DNA from: Flagellimonas aurea
GTDB lineage: Bacteria; Bacteroidota; Bacteroidia; Flavobacteriales; Flavobacteriaceae
Length of the DNA stretch: 64,000 nucleotides
Reading direction: 5' to 3'
Assembly (NCBI RefSeq): GCF_017313785.1
Contig: NZ_JAFLNL010000012.1
Coordinates: forward strand, 53,526-117,525
Below are positions 25,257 through 36,462 of this stretch, piece after piece (positions within the stretch are counted from its first letter, which is position 1; the number at the start of each line of letters is the position of its first letter). A program made the translations under genes and the position numbers. The notes beneath the pieces are model-generated. The model made no database searches. It was not told the DNA's origin and saw only the letters and a program-made list of their open reading frames with translations.

Positions 25257-28200
25257 TTATCTATAGTCTTCTTTCTGAATATCATTTTTACCACTTCTAT
25301 TTGATGAGGGTGCCTCGGGCCTATAGTTTTTGGGGTCGTTGTATCTTTCTAGCACCTGTTCCCAAGATATATCTCCATCTATGTACTGCTGCCTTAACTT
25401 GTCCCATTTTTCTTGTGGTAAATGCCCCATGTCCCATTGGCCGTTTCTAGATTTTGATTTGTCCCACATCAACAATTCTCCAGTATTTGGATCGTATACT
25501 TTGCCATTAGGTTTCCCTTTTTGGGCATTCTTCCAAACTTCATCTACCACTCCTTTTCTAAAAGACGGTCTGTTTCTTGATTTATATATCCTTTCAATGG
25601 CCTGTCCAAGATTGTTGGCATCCACTGCTGAATAACTCGCTATTGGTAAACGCGAAAAACTCAGCGTATTGCTTTTAATTGATTTAAAAGCTTTGGACTT
25701 TGCCAAAAGCCTTAGCTCTAAAAGACCCAAGCCAGCATCCAATGCTGCCCACCCATATTCTTCATTATGGATATTGTTTGTCAAGGAGGCAGCCGTTCCG
25801 AGCGGGCTGAACTCAAAGGTCAGCCACAACGGATTGCTTAACCTCTGATACTCCCTGTATGACTCTAAACTTGCTATTTTACTTTCCCTAGCCGATTTTG
25901 CCTCTATGAGTCGTTGAGCATGTGATACAGCTTCCAGAACATCCGATTCTTTTTTATAAAAACCATATTGGCCTAAATCCGGCCTACCATCATTTAAGTT
26001 TTTGTAAACATACGGAACAATTTCAATAGTTGTTTTACCAACCTTTTTCGCCATATCATCCCAGTAATAATATTCTTCCAGCCCATCCAAATCAATTGCT
26101 TGTATAGGAGTATTCCCTGCAAACTGATAAGGAGTATACCAAGGGTAAGATTTGAACAATGGGTCTTGGGATAAAAACCTACCGCCCCTTGAATCATACA
26201 CTCTAAAGCCATAATCGTAGTGATGACCTTGTCCCTTTAACTCATCATCCTTTTCCTTACCGTTAAACCCATAACGGTATTCTTGGGAGTCAAAATTCCG
26301 ATTAGGCTGTTGCATCCCGAAGGGATAGTAATTGTTGTAAGCTATCACATCCGCACTCAACGCATCGGTTGCTGTATCCAAGTTTTTCCTATCACCTACC
26401 ACTACACGAACATTGCCCAAATGGTCTTTCAGTTCATATTGCTTTTCTCCCACATTACGGTACACCACTCCCTGTGCGGCCGGTGGTGTCACCCCATTGA
26501 CCACAAAAGATTGGTAGGGCTGGTAGCCCGTGGTCCCGTTACTGGATGTAGGTAGGTTGTTCAAGTTTACTACATTGGTGGCAGCCAAGTTGTACTCCGA
26601 CCCGCTGTCCGTTCCTTCCATAAAGGTATAGAACTTATGGTTCCCATTGGCACGCAGGTCCCCTATCTGGGTGCCCACCACTTCGCCATTAGAGGCACGC
26701 ACCACCATTTTGGCCTGCTCCCCATTGGATTCCTGCACATGCTGGGTATAGTAGATTTCCTCTCCCGTATGCAATAGCGAACCCTTGCCGATGTTTCCGT
26801 CAATGGCCACTTGCTGCACGCTGCCCTCCATGGGCAACCAATTTTCATTGAACTGCCATGTGCGCACCTCGGCCTGCGCCATTTCCGTCCACTGCGTTGG
26901 CAGTCCCGTATAGTTGTACATACTTAGGGCACTGCCATCAAGGGCCACTTGCAGTTCGCCATTGCCCAATGTATCATAGCTGTCAAAGGCGGTCAAAACG
27001 GCTCCTTCCTCTGTAATGGTTCCCGTTGCGTCCAAGGCAAAACGTACCAGGGTCGCCTGTGGCGGAGTGGTCACGTTCCCACTGCCGTCCAGCACGGCAT
27101 CCGTGTGCATCGTGGCAAAGACATAGGCCTGTTGTTCCTTGCGGTCCTCCACCACGGCCATATGGCGGCCATAGTTGCTAAAGCTCCTTGCGGAAACCGC
27201 GGTTACCTCCAGATTTCCGGAGGCCGTGCTCAAGGTCGCCGTGTTCAGGTCTCCGGAAGTGTCCCTATAGAACAAGTAATAGGTATCGTTACGGCCCGGG
27301 TGTTTTACCACCACACTTTTAGCACCGTAGTCCACAGGGTCGGCAGTATCGGCATTGATCAAACCAAGTCCAGGTATTAGTTCCCCATTGGCACCATAGA
27401 TCAACATGACACCCTGATCTGTAGTATTGCTGAAGTAACCACTGGATACCACACCGTATCCCAAGGATCCTCCCTGGGCATCCTCAATCACAAAGATATT
27501 ATTGGCCGTGGACACCGGGGTGCTGTTGCCGCCCTGTATCAAATTAGCATTGTACGTCAGTTCCACGAACTCCCCATCCACCATTGCTGTTGCCAGATTG
27601 GTTCCAGGAACTATAACTGTGTTGTCTTCATCATCTGTTAGTTCTTCGTCAACGTTCTGTGCTATAAGAACATTCTCAAGGGCCACACTGTTGATGCTCT
27701 CGACAAATTCCATGATTACCGAATCATAATCGGCATCATCGGTAAAATCATATACTGAACTATAAACCTCAGCTACATGCACATCCTGTCCGATACGGTC
27801 ACTACCATACATGGGACGCTCTATAATGCTATATACCGCCCGATAGCTCGTATCTTCGGCATCCCCTGGGAATACTTTGACATCCTCCCGCTTATAGATC
27901 CCCATGACATTCCCCTGAGCATCCAAGCTATAATACGTGGTTTCCATCGCTTCGGGGTCATTGATCTGCGGTCCGCTGCCGGCGACATAGGGCAAACGGT
28001 TCACCTGCTTGACGATACGGTTCCCCATCCCATCATACGTAAACTTCATATGAACTTTTTGTGTCGCAGGATTGCCCGTATCATCGGGAATGATTTCAGA
28101 AACCTTGCCCGAGGTATTCCAGACATAGGACAAGCCCTCACTTTCGTCCCTAATCAACTGGCCAATGGCATCATAGAGGTAATTTCCACTGTTCTGGTCA

Positions 28201-31200
28201 GGAAGATCGTTGATCTCCGTGCTTATCTGACCGACACCATCATCCACATAGGTCAACTTGTTGGACTTGTTCGGGTCGGTAAGGTCATAATGATAGAGCA
28301 GGTCATCCATCAACTGGCCATCATCCTTATACCGTTGTAGGGTCTGTAAGTTTCCATTGCCATCATATGTATAGGCTGTTCTAAAACTATTGGCTTGGCC
28401 ATTGATATCCTCAAAGGTCTGGTTCCCTTCATTGAAGGCCTTGGTGGTCGCTTCCTTGATACGGTTGAGTTGATCATACTGGTAGGCATTGCCCACTAAA
28501 TAACTGCTCACCGCTTTGTCCCTGGCCTCTCCAGCCGTCTGGGACACCCAAGTACTTATGTTTCCATTGTACAGGTCCTGGGGAATGGCATTGATCTGGT
28601 TTTCCAGCACAAATGGGTTGTTGGCCGTCAATCGGGTATCAAACACTCCATCCCGGGCAAAATCACCGCTGTAATAGCCCAAGGCCATCCCAAACTCATC
28701 TTTTGCATGCGTATCCGCAGGGTCCCCAACCGTATTGGGCCCATCTGGATTATAGGCACTTTGTGCAAGATCTGGCGTATTGATGCCCTTCAGCCATCCA
28801 TGAATCGTATAGGTAAAGTCGAGTCCTTGGATTCGGTCCTCACCCAACTCGGTACGTGCCAAGGGGCCATGGAGGTAATAATCGTAACGGGCATCCTCGT
28901 CCCATAGATGGCCGTCCTTAGAGGTCCTTACCGATATGATTCGGTTATCCTCATCATAGGAGTATTGGTGATGGTACTCGTCCACTTTGCCCAAGTTGAA
29001 CACCACTTCGTTCACATTTCCAGAGATCAGATCATAGGAATAGGCCACGGTGGTCTGTCCAACGCCGGGAAGATGTTGAACAATCCACTCAACGTTGCCA
29101 TGGGGATCATAGCTATAATAGGTATGGCTTTCTTGTCCATTTTTGTCCAGATTATAAATCTGGCTCACCCTGTTTCTTAGGAAACGCTGTTCCTCTCCGC
29201 GATAGGCAATCTCTGCCTTTTCGTTGAAAGTGGTCCGTATATATTCCATCTTTTCTTCTAAAAGAATGGAACTGGCCACGCTTTCATCCGCCTGTCCATT
29301 GGCCAAGAAATCATCGGGAAAAGTTTTGCCTGCTAATTGGGCCTCTCCAGCTTCCACGATACGGCCAAGTTCATCATATATACTGTAGGAGAACACATTC
29401 CCACTGGATTGACGGTCATTTTGGGAATACAGCAATTGCCCTATATCGTTGTACAGGAACCTTGTTTCTCCACCATCCGGGGTACTTTGTCGACCCAATT
29501 GGGAAATACTGTTGTAATCATACCCAGTTACATGGGTATGGTTGGTGGGAATCCTATCGATTTCGCCACTTCCATTGGTGGCCAAGTTAACTCCTTCGGG
29601 GGGTACGGTTCGTACCAAGTTACCCGCCCTATCATAATAATACAGGGTATAATGATAAACATCGCTGGAATTGGTATACGCCAAGCTTACGGTATCCTGC
29701 AGCTGTTCCACATCCTTTAGCAGATTGGCAACACTGGCCATGGACACTTCTTGGGCCTCCTGTATACAACGTTCCACCATGGCAGCCAAGGCCTGTCTGA
29801 AATTGGACGGCCCAATGGGATCGATTTCAAAGGTCCTCGGGTCGGCGTTTTCATTTTCCTGTATCACTTGGGAACTCCAAGATAGATTGATATTGTATTG
29901 ACGTGCCACATCGGGCTGTGTTACCGTAGTTACCAAACTTTCAACGGTACACCCATTGGCATCGGTCACTGTGACCTTGTAATCGCCAGGGGTAATCCCG
30001 GGATAAGTGGAAACCCCTCCATCGGGCACCGACTCTTGATAAACAAAAGATTCGTTGGTCACAGGATTATCCTCAAAATCCGTTGTAGTCAAGATTTCGT
30101 ACCACCTAAAGGTATATGGTGCCACACCAGAGGAATACCCTATGGCCGATGTACCGGAGGCACTACCGGCAATAGCCTCACAAGCGGTTTGGACATCTTC
30201 TATGAATGGAGTTTCCAGCGGAGCGGGGTCCACAATGGAAAAAGTCAATGGAATCGCGTTGGGGCAACCATTGGCATCGGTCACCACCACTTCATAATCA
30301 CCAGCACCAAGTCCCGTGGCATGATAGCCATTGGAAATGATATCTCCACTACCCTGTTGTTTCCACTCATAGGTAAAGCTTCCAGAACCTCCATTGATTA
30401 TAACCTCGGCACTTCCGGATGCTCCGCCGGCACAAAGTGGATCTTTGGTTTCCAATGAAGCCACAAAGTTGGCCCTTGAAGTTATATTAAAAGTAATAAT
30501 CTCCTCACAAAGGCTGATATCATCAGGGTAACCCGTTACTCCTGAAGGCCTTACCGTTACTTTATAATTACCGACACCAAGGCCATTGAAAGCGATTTCA
30601 TCAGTAATGCCCGCAAAGCTCTGTGGGGTGCCCACATAATCCCCGTTCTCATCCACAGTTCCAAAAAGCACTTCATAATCTGGTACCGAGAAACCGGAAC
30701 AGAAAGGAACATTATCATCAATGCCCACAACAATATCACGTGTTTCGTTTGCAAAACAGAGTTGATAATATGAAGGATCGTTGTTATCATTGACAACATT
30801 CGCTGTTACCGAATAGGATTCGATCATAAAGGGACGTGTGTAGACACAACCGTTGGCCGCTGTAATTTCCAAGGTATACGACGTATTGTCCATCACATTG
30901 GTCAACGTATGGGATTGGAAATCAGCAAAAGTACCCGTAAAATCAAGCACGGAAAGTCCGGTTTGATTGTCCACTACGGCGCCATTATATGTGGTACCAT
31001 TGATGGCACTATGAGCATCCATGGAATCAAAATTCATACTGACATCACCAGACCCAGAATCACAGGGCAGTATGGAGGTACAAAAATTGATAATAGGATT
31101 ATCTATCAAAGGTACATTCAGGGTCTCCTCAAAGGTACAGCCATAATTATCCCTGAACGTTATGGAAAATGGCCCAAGCGGCAAGTTTTGGACCGTGAGC

Positions 31201-34200
31201 ACCTCTCCGCTATCGACGGTTTGACCAATGGTCACCAAGCCTGGGTGGGAAGTACTTATAATCTCAAAGGGTTGTTGTTCGGTATACCCTGTTCCGGTCT
31301 CTCCGTTGACAATGACCTGCACCTTACCATCAGCCTCTCCTGTACAGGTCACACCTTCCACGAGGCTCATGGCAATCGTCGCACCCGGGTACACTTCCGC
31401 CATATAAGACACCGTGGTAGTACAGGCAGGATTATTATTCCCTATGGGGGATACGTTTACTTCCAGGTTTGTCGAACTGGACAGACGGAAGGTAAATTGG
31501 TTTTCGTTCTGGGATTCTGGGGTTGTATTCCAATTGAAATCAAACCCTGAATAATCGGAAACTCCTTCCAATTCCACTGTGAGTACTATGGGTGCGTCTT
31601 CACAAACCGGAGTACTAACTACTGGATTTATGGTTGCCTCAGGTAAAGTGATCTGGCCTGCGTTATCAATATCTTGGGCTGTAGTAACCTGAAGATTACA
31701 AGCCTGTTGATCATCCACGCATACGGCCTGTCCACTTTGCAGCACATCCACAACATAATCAAACGAAATCTCATTAAAATCGGTAAGGGTCGTGAAAATA
31801 CTGAAGGATTGGGTTTTATTCGTATTGATATCGTCAACCGACCAGATAAGGACATTTCCGCTTTGTACAGGTTCCGGTGTGCCACCAACAGTACCACCAT
31901 AACTGACACCTGCCGGTAAAGTTAATCTGACCTCTTGGTCATCCAAGGTGTTGGAGTCATTATTATCAAGTGTAATATCCACTTGGTTCTGCGTATTGCA
32001 AACCAAAAAATCACTGGCCGCAACATCAACGGTCATATCAGGAAGCACCACCCCATTGATGGGGAACAAACGATTAAAGAATAAATTGACCTCGTCATTG
32101 CAATTGGTAACCCCATTAAGGTCAAAACGTACTGGAATTCCAGGGTCCATGGTACAATCACTGACCAAATCAATAGAAAAAGTTATTTCATTCTTTCCTG
32201 GCAAACGGGAACCTGGAATGGTATTGTCCCCCGCTTCGATGCCCGCTACCCCAGCGGTTACCAAAAGATCAGTGACCAATTCCGACACCTTGATCTTAAA
32301 GTTATTGGAACTAGGGGTGTTGTCCTCGATAAAGTTGGCCACGTTGACCAAACCAGTTTGACCATCATATGCATATTGAATATTGGCAATATCCTCTTGT
32401 GAAATTCCAGGGGGAAGCGTTACCGTGAGCTCCGTGTCATATACATTGGCATATCTTGAACTCAACACCTTCACCTCATAGGTCAGGGCATCACAAAGAT
32501 CAACATTATCATCCAAACGATTTACTTCCCAAGTCAACCCTCCGGTTTTGTAACGCAAAGTCAGTTCTTGCTCATCCAATCGATATTGGCAGGAAAGAAC
32601 TCCTGGGTTTTTTAAGGAACCGATAGAAGCGAGTTCTGTTTGATCGAGGCCTTCAAGAGGATAGTCCCCACAACTCCAACTAGAAAGCAAATCAATATTC
32701 TGAACGGCATCATTTTGACAGTCAACATAGGTCACCTTTGGGAAAACTGTAACACAATTGGACCGGGAAATGGTCCCTACTTTCACCAACATGCCCCGGG
32801 CAGAATCCGCATCCATTCCTCCATAATAAACAACTTCAAGATCATTCCCTGACTCATCTGTGGCACCCACCAGTCGTGTTCTAGTGTCATCACTTTTAAG
32901 TTCCAGGGCTATCCAAGATCCAGACATACTGCTTCCTATGGAGCTAGTTGCCTCATTGCAGAATAAAACAGGCCAGCTTACGAATCTTTCATAGCCCTCT
33001 TGAGTAGCATTGGGAGAAATATCAAAGGAGGGGTCTACATAAAATCTTCTTCCCGAGGTGTTTTCAATAATTTGTGGATTAGGTCCTTCCAAGGGGTCGA
33101 TAAAAGAAAGTGAAAAACGCTCTCCAATGGAAGATCCGTTAGCAGGTATTTCATAGTTTTCATCACATACTGGTTCAAATGCCATCCGGGTCACACGGTA
33201 AAGATCATAATTTGTTTCACCATAATCGGGAGCGATATGGTTATCAAAGGTAAAATCCACTCCCACAGTTCCTGGATCGTTTTCTAATGTTGGCGTCCTA
33301 TCCGAATCACTTACAATCTGTTGAGAACTAGACTCATAGATAGTAAATGGAAAACCATCTTTGATTTGATAATTTTCAGGTGGTTGCACTGTCAATTTAT
33401 CATAAATTAATAAAGGTCTGTATTCATTGGGAAAATCGTCTACACCTCCAACTGGTGCGCCAATAATAAAATAGCCAGTGTTCAATGTAAGGTCGCAAGT
33501 CAAATCAAAAACAAAATCCTGTGGCTCCAACTGTGGTATCAATAAAGAGAAATCAGTGCCCTTTGAATTGGCACACCCTAAATCCCCATTGGATTTTTGA
33601 CCATAGAACTTGCCTCGAAAAACACTCAATTTATGTTTCCCTCTTGACAATCCAGTCTCGGATTTTGAAACAAATTGTAGCTCTAAATCGGACACCGTAA
33701 TTGGTTGTTCCGTAGCATTTGATACCGACACACCGGATATGGTGTATGTATAAGTAACCCGTTCTCCAGAATAAGAGATTTGTGGATTAGATAAAATGTA
33801 ATTATTTCCACCAATCGACAAAGTTCCATCCGTTTGATGAACCAGTAGCCCCGATTCGTCTGAATTGGGTTTGTTATATGCAAACTCAAAAAATAATGTT
33901 GTATAGGTTCCCGGATTGGTTTGATTGGCCAAAAGAGTCCCTTCTGAACTTATCAAGACGTTGTCTAAAGGATAGGAGACATCCAATGCCACACCGAGGT
34001 CATTCTTTGTAGTTCTTGTTGCCGTTTGCAATTGGTTGTTGGTATAATACTTAACTTCATTTGCGTCTGGAACTGGATCTACATAACCAAAGGTATTACG
34101 ATCCACATTGAACGAGTCAGTCACAAAATCACAAGTTCCTCCACCTGACGAGCATCCATCATAACTTGTAAAAATAGAACTAGTCACGCTGGCAAACGCA

Positions 34201-36035
34201 ATAGGTTCCAAGGTGTCATAATTCCCGCAAGCATCCAAATACATGTTCCAGACCACATTATCAATTTCAGGTGCGGCATTACCTGGACAATTAACCGATA
34301 CATCCAGCTCATAATACCCCGAATAATTTCCACCAAAAACCCTATATATATCCCCTATTTGTGTTACGGTTAATGGTACTGAAAGGTTTTGAGACCACCT
34401 AGCCCCACTTATCACATATCCATCAGGTAAATGAAAATCAGAATAGTACTCTCCGAACAACAATGCACTATTGTCAGGACTAATACTCGGTGAGTAGCCG
34501 TCTACATTAAACTTGAATATGGTAGTTTGGTTTGTGGAAAGCTCCTCTGGAATTTCGGCTGTTGGTGAATTTCTCAAGGAAAATGAATATCGCAAATCAT
34601 CCGTGTTATTGGAATAATTAAGAGGTGAGCAATTATTATTGCTATAGTATATCCTTTGGCTTGTCAGTGATTTAAAGGTAACATCGAAGTTATTGGGATC
34701 CCATACAAAATTTGTTATAATTTGGATGTTCAATATGTTCCCTACCGGCAGATCATCATAAAATCCATCTTTGTCCACATCTTCAAAGCCAACTCCGGAT
34801 CCATCTGGATCGGTAGTCAACAATGGACTATCTTCCACATTTGCTCGATAACTTGTTGGCGAAGGATCTGCATCCGGAAAAATCACGCCGTTTATGCTGT
34901 AACTGCTTGCAAGACCCTGTGTTTCCCTATATATTATATTGTAAGCTGTATCGGAATCCGGGATTGCAGAACCTGTCCCATCATTAATCATATTGAATTC
35001 GTAAATCCCTTGATCTCCACAAAGTGTCCCTGAATCAATTGTCTCTCCAGAAGGAGTTGAGCCATAAGAAAATCTTAAACTAGGTCTACCTGCTATAAAG
35101 GAGACATAGGCAATGGACCTATTCTCTTGATCGCCATCATTACAAACGGAACCATTGCACCCCCAATTAGCCGTATAATTGGTTTCTAAAGCCGATTGAC
35201 ATGTCCCTGGGAACAACGACACTTTGTCGGTAAATACCATGACCTCATTTTGACCAAAAAACTGATCGTTATTACCGATTAGGGAAAAATCATCGAAAAT
35301 ATAAATATACCTATTGAAATTTGGATCAATTGGAGAAATCATAGTGGAAGAAGGGGTAACAACTTGAGTTCCTGACGAAGTTTCAACAGACAATTCATTA
35401 TGTACAATTCTATTATCCAAATCCAAATAAAAGGTATACTCGGAAAGGTTTCCCAAACCGGAGTTTCTGACCTCTACTTCTCTTGTTAATACCGTTCCAT
35501 CAATATCTTTTTCCAAAACACCTGTAAATTGATTAACATCGTTGTCCGCAACCTTAACTTCTAACTCCGCAAAACGTACATTATAAGATTCTGAATTACC
35601 TGAAAAATTGATTCCTGGCCCATTATCAAGACTATACGATATGGTATTTTGATTACTGATATCAAATCCCGTTGCATCCCCAATAGTTCCTTGAAAGGCA
35701 GTAAGCAAGGAACATTCACCAGTAATTTCGTATGTAAAATTCACCATGGAATTCCCAGAAATATCGGGAATGGTAAAAATCGGGACATTGGAAGTTCCAG
35801 TATTGGTATATTGCGAACTGAGCACACTTATTCCGGTGGGCAAGTCGGATGTAAAAGTTACTCCGGTCGCAGTTTGCGAAGAAGAGTTCGTAATGGTCAC
35901 CGTCAAGGTCTCCGAAGTTCCACATAAGTTCAATGAAGCCGTCGCATTGGTCTCGACCAAAAGGTTGGTGTCTGATTGCGCTTGGGCGTAGCAGGAAACA
36001 AAGAACAGAGCAATAAGTAGGTTAAGATTTCGCAT
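25257..36035 (-). CDS. Giant secreted DUF11/SprB/RHS polymorphic toxin with C-terminal GH-E HNH nuclease
   Basis: About 3592 residues from the ATG at 36035, which gives a good signal peptide (MRNLNLLIALFF, cleaved after AQAQ); the frame upstream overlaps the previous gene. In order: DUF11-like domains (about 30-150 and 1390-1500, for example VTITNSSSQTATGVTF and LPAGVSYGGTVGG), many Cys-containing beta domains, SprB-like repeats (about 1850-1925, DPLCAGGASGSAEVIINGG), a helical linker (near 2040-2120), YD/RHS repeats (about 2128-3200), the RHS core (YELKDHLGNVRVVVGD, YRYGFNGKEKDDE, DSRGGRFLSQDPL) and the junction AIDLDGLEE near 3318. The tail ends in a GH-E nuclease: WDMGHLP (His3538) and NYRPEAPSSNRS (Glu3574). 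It probably kills neighbouring cells by cutting nucleic acid. Confidence 0.9.
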   Translation of the reverse strand: MRNLNLLIALFFVSCYAQAQSDTNLLVETNATASLNLCGTSETLTVTITNSSSQTATGVTFTSDLPTGISVLSSQYTNTGTSNVPIFTIPDISGNSMVNFTYEITGECSLLTAFQGTIGDATGFDISNQNTISYSLDNGPGINFSGNSESYNVRFAELEVKVADNDVNQFTGVLEKDIDGTVLTREVEVRNSGLGNLSEYTFYLDLDNRIVHNELSVETSSGTQVVTPSSTMISPIDPNFNRYIYIFDDFSLIGNNDQFFGQNEVMVFTDKVSLFPGTCQSALETNYTANWGCNGSVCNDGDQENRSIAYVSFIAGRPSLRFSYGSTPSGETIDSGTLCGDQGIYEFNMINDGTGSAIPDSDTAYNIIYRETQGLASSYSINGVIFPDADPSPTSYRANVEDSPLLTTDPDGSGVGFEDVDKDGFYDDLPVGNILNIQIITNFVWDPNNFDVTFKSLTSQRIYYSNNNCSPLNYSNNTDDLRYSFSLRNSPTAEIPEELSTNQTTIFKFNVDGYSPSISPDNSALLFGEYYSDFHLPDGYVISGARWSQNLSVPLTVTQIGDIYRVFGGNYSGYYELDVSVNCPGNAAPEIDNVVWNMYLDACGNYDTLEPIAFASVTSSIFTSYDGCSSGGGTCDFVTDSFNVDRNTFGYVDPVPDANEVKYYTNNQLQTATRTTKNDLGVALDVSYPLDNVLISSEGTLLANQTNPGTYTTLFFEFAYNKPNSDESGLLVHQTDGTLSIGGNNYILSNPQISYSGERVTYTYTISGVSVSNATEQPITVSDLELQFVSKSETGLSRGKHKLSVFRGKFYGQKSNGDLGCANSKGTDFSLLIPQLEPQDFVFDLTCDLTLNTGYFIIGAPVGGVDDFPNEYRPLLIYDKLTVQPPENYQIKDGFPFTIYESSSQQIVSDSDRTPTLENDPGTVGVDFTFDNHIAPDYGETNYDLYRVTRMAFEPVCDENYEIPANGSSIGERFSLSFIDPLEGPNPQIIENTSGRRFYVDPSFDISPNATQEGYERFVSWPVLFCNEATSSIGSSMSGSWIALELKSDDTRTRLVGATDESGNDLEVVYYGGMDADSARGMLVKVGTISRSNCVTVFPKVTYVDCQNDAVQNIDLLSSWSCGDYPLEGLDQTELASIGSLKNPGVLSCQYRLDEQELTLRYKTGGLTWEVNRLDDNVDLCDALTYEVKVLSSRYANVYDTELTVTLPPGISQEDIANIQYAYDGQTGLVNVANFIEDNTPSSNNFKIKVSELVTDLLVTAGVAGIEAGDNTIPGSRLPGKNEITFSIDLVSDCTMDPGIPVRFDLNGVTNCNDEVNLFFNRLFPINGVVLPDMTVDVAASDFLVCNTQNQVDITLDNNDSNTLDDQEVRLTLPAGVSYGGTVGGTPEPVQSGNVLIWSVDDINTNKTQSFSIFTTLTDFNEISFDYVVDVLQSGQAVCVDDQQACNLQVTTAQDIDNAGQITLPEATINPVVSTPVCEDAPIVLTVELEGVSDYSGFDFNWNTTPESQNENQFTFRLSSSTNLEVNVSPIGNNNPACTTTVSYMAEVYPGATIAMSLVEGVTCTGEADGKVQVIVNGETGTGYTEQQPFEIISTSHPGLVTIGQTVDSGEVLTVQNLPLGPFSITFRDNYGCTFEETLNVPLIDNPIINFCTSILPCDSGSGDVSMNFDSMDAHSAINGTTYNGAVVDNQTGLSVLDFTGTFADFQSHTLTNVMDNTSYTLEITAANGCVYTRPFMIESYSVTANVVNDNNDPSYYQLCFANETRDIVVGIDDNVPFCSGFSVPDYEVLFGTVDENGDYVGTPQSFAGITDEIAFNGLGVGNYKVTVRPSGVTGYPDDISLCEEIITFNITSRANFVASLETKDPLCAGGASGSAEVIINGGSGSFTYEWKQQGSGDIISNGYHATGLGAGDYEVVVTDANGCPNAIPLTFSIVDPAPLETPFIEDVQTACEAIAGSASGTSAIGYSSGVAPYTFRWYEILTTTDFEDNPVTNESFVYQESVPDGGVSTYPGITPGDYKVTVTDANGCTVESLVTTVTQPDVARQYNINLSWSSQVIQENENADPRTFEIDPIGPSNFRQALAAMVERCIQEAQEVSMASVANLLKDVEQLQDTVSLAYTNSSDVYHYTLYYYDRAGNLVRTVPPEGVNLATNGSGEIDRIPTNHTHVTGYDYNSISQLGRQSTPDGGETRFLYNDIGQLLYSQNDRQSSGNVFSYSIYDELGRIVEAGEAQLAGKTFPDDFLANGQADESVASSILLEEKMEYIRTTFNEKAEIAYRGEEQRFLRNRVSQIYNLDKNGQESHTYYSYDPHGNVEWIVQHLPGVGQTTVAYSYDLISGNVNEVVFNLGKVDEYHHQYSYDEDNRIISVRTSKDGHLWDEDARYDYYLHGPLARTELGEDRIQGLDFTYTIHGWLKGINTPDLAQSAYNPDGPNTVGDPADTHAKDEFGMALGYYSGDFARDGVFDTRLTANNPFVLENQINAIPQDLYNGNISTWVSQTAGEARDKAVSSYLVGNAYQYDQLNRIKEATTKAFNEGNQTFEDINGQANSFRTAYTYDGNGNLQTLQRYKDDGQLMDDLLYHYDLTDPNKSNKLTYVDDGVGQISTEINDLPDQNSGNYLYDAIGQLIRDESEGLSYVWNTSGKVSEIIPDDTGNPATQKVHMKFTYDGMGNRIVKQVNRLPYVAGSGPQINDPEAMETTYYSLDAQGNVMGIYKREDVKVFPGDAEDTSYRAVYSIIERPMYGSDRIGQDVHVAEVYSSVYDFTDDADYDSVIMEFVESINSVALENVLIAQNVDEELTDDEDNTVIVPGTNLATAMVDGEFVELTYNANLIQGGNSTPVSTANNIFVIEDAQGGSLGYGVVSSGYFSNTTDQGVMLIYGANGELIPGLGLINADTADPVDYGAKSVVVKHPGRNDTYYLFYRDTSGDLNTATLSTASGNLEVTAVSARSFSNYGRHMAVVEDRKEQQAYVFATMHTDAVLDGSGNVTTPPQATLVRFALDATGTITEEGAVLTAFDSYDTLGNGELQVALDGSALSMYNYTGLPTQWTEMAQAEVRTWQFNENWLPMEGSVQQVAIDGNIGKGSLLHTGEEIYYTQHVQESNGEQAKMVVRASNGEVVGTQIGDLRANGNHKFYTFMEGTDSGSEYNLAATNVVNLNNLPTSSNGTTGYQPYQSFVVNGVTPPAAQGVVYRNVGEKQYELKDHLGNVRVVVGDRKNLDTATDALSADVIAYNNYYPFGMQQPNRNFDSQEYRYGFNGKEKDDELKGQGHHYDYGFRVYDSRGGRFLSQDPLFKSYPWYTPYQFAGNTPIQAIDLDGLEEYYYWDDMAKKVGKTTIEIVPYVYKNLNDGRPDLGQYGFYKKESDVLEAVSHAQRLIEAKSARESKIASLESYREYQRLSNPLWLTFEFSPLGTAASLTNNIHNEEYGWAALDAGLGLLELRLLAKSKAFKSIKSNTLSFSRLPIASYSAVDANNLGQAIERIYKSRNRPSFRKGVVDEVWKNAQKGKPNGKVYDPNTGELLMWDKSKSRNGQWDMGHLPQEKWDKLRQQYIDGDISWEQVLERYNDPKNYRPEAPSSNRSGKNDIQKEDYR

Positions 36036-36048
36036 TGTAATTTTTTTT

Positions 36049-36450
36049 TTAGAATTCAATGACCGGTTGGGAAGTGGACACAAGAAGGTTAAAATCCTTG
36101 TCAAGAAGTCTAACCTCAATCGTATGCTCCTTGAGCATTCCAAAATCATTTGTGAAGGTCAACACCATATTTTCTGGCGAAACAACCTTTTCATCGTTAC
36201 CTTTGGCCAAGTAAAAGTTGCCATCCTTCTTTTGGTTCAGTGACGCGGTTTCCATCAGTAGTTCATTGCCCTGCTCCAAAAAATGAACTTCAATGAACTG
36301 TACATTGGACGTATCGAACAGTTGCAGTTGCATTTCGTAATCCTCAGATCTGGATTTCTTTATTTGAAAATCAAACATATTGTTTTGCTGTCCATACGAA
36401 ACACCAACAAAAGCAATTACTGTAATTAGAGTAACTATATTTTTTTTCAT
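36049..36450 (-). CDS. Small secreted protein of the RHS toxin operon
   Basis: A 133-residue protein with a signal peptide (KNIVTLITVIAFVGVSYGQ). The mature part is a single beta-sandwich-like domain: EDYEMQLQLFDTSNVQFIEV, ELLMETASLNQKKDGNFYLA, MVLTFTNDFGMLKEHTIEV, NLLVSTSQPVIEF. It has no family signature that I recognise. It lies 13 bases before the giant RHS gene and 12 after the 1660-residue partner, so it is almost surely co-translated with both. A role as a small periplasmic or surface partner for folding or export of the RHS protein is possible; that is inference from position alone. Confidence 0.7.
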   Translation of the reverse strand: MKKNIVTLITVIAFVGVSYGQQNNMFDFQIKKSRSEDYEMQLQLFDTSNVQFIEVHFLEQGNELLMETASLNQKKDGNFYLAKGNDEKVVSPENMVLTFTNDFGMLKEHTIEVRLLDKDFNLLVSTSQPVIEF

Positions 36451-36462
36451 GGGTTATATCGT

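Noticed and set aside
27777..28340. 187-codon open frame on the plus strand
   Set aside because: Antisense to the RHS repeats, with repeated I/P/H-rich wording caused by the YD repeats on the other strand.
26100..30000. Possible direct repeats or CRISPR-like periodicity
   Set aside because: The periodic signal is the protein-level YD/RHS repeat. No exact DNA repeats with unique spacers are present.
30909..31550. 213-codon open frame on the plus strand
   Set aside because: It lies entirely opposite the giant RHS gene and has no domain or signal. The composition is that of an antisense shadow.
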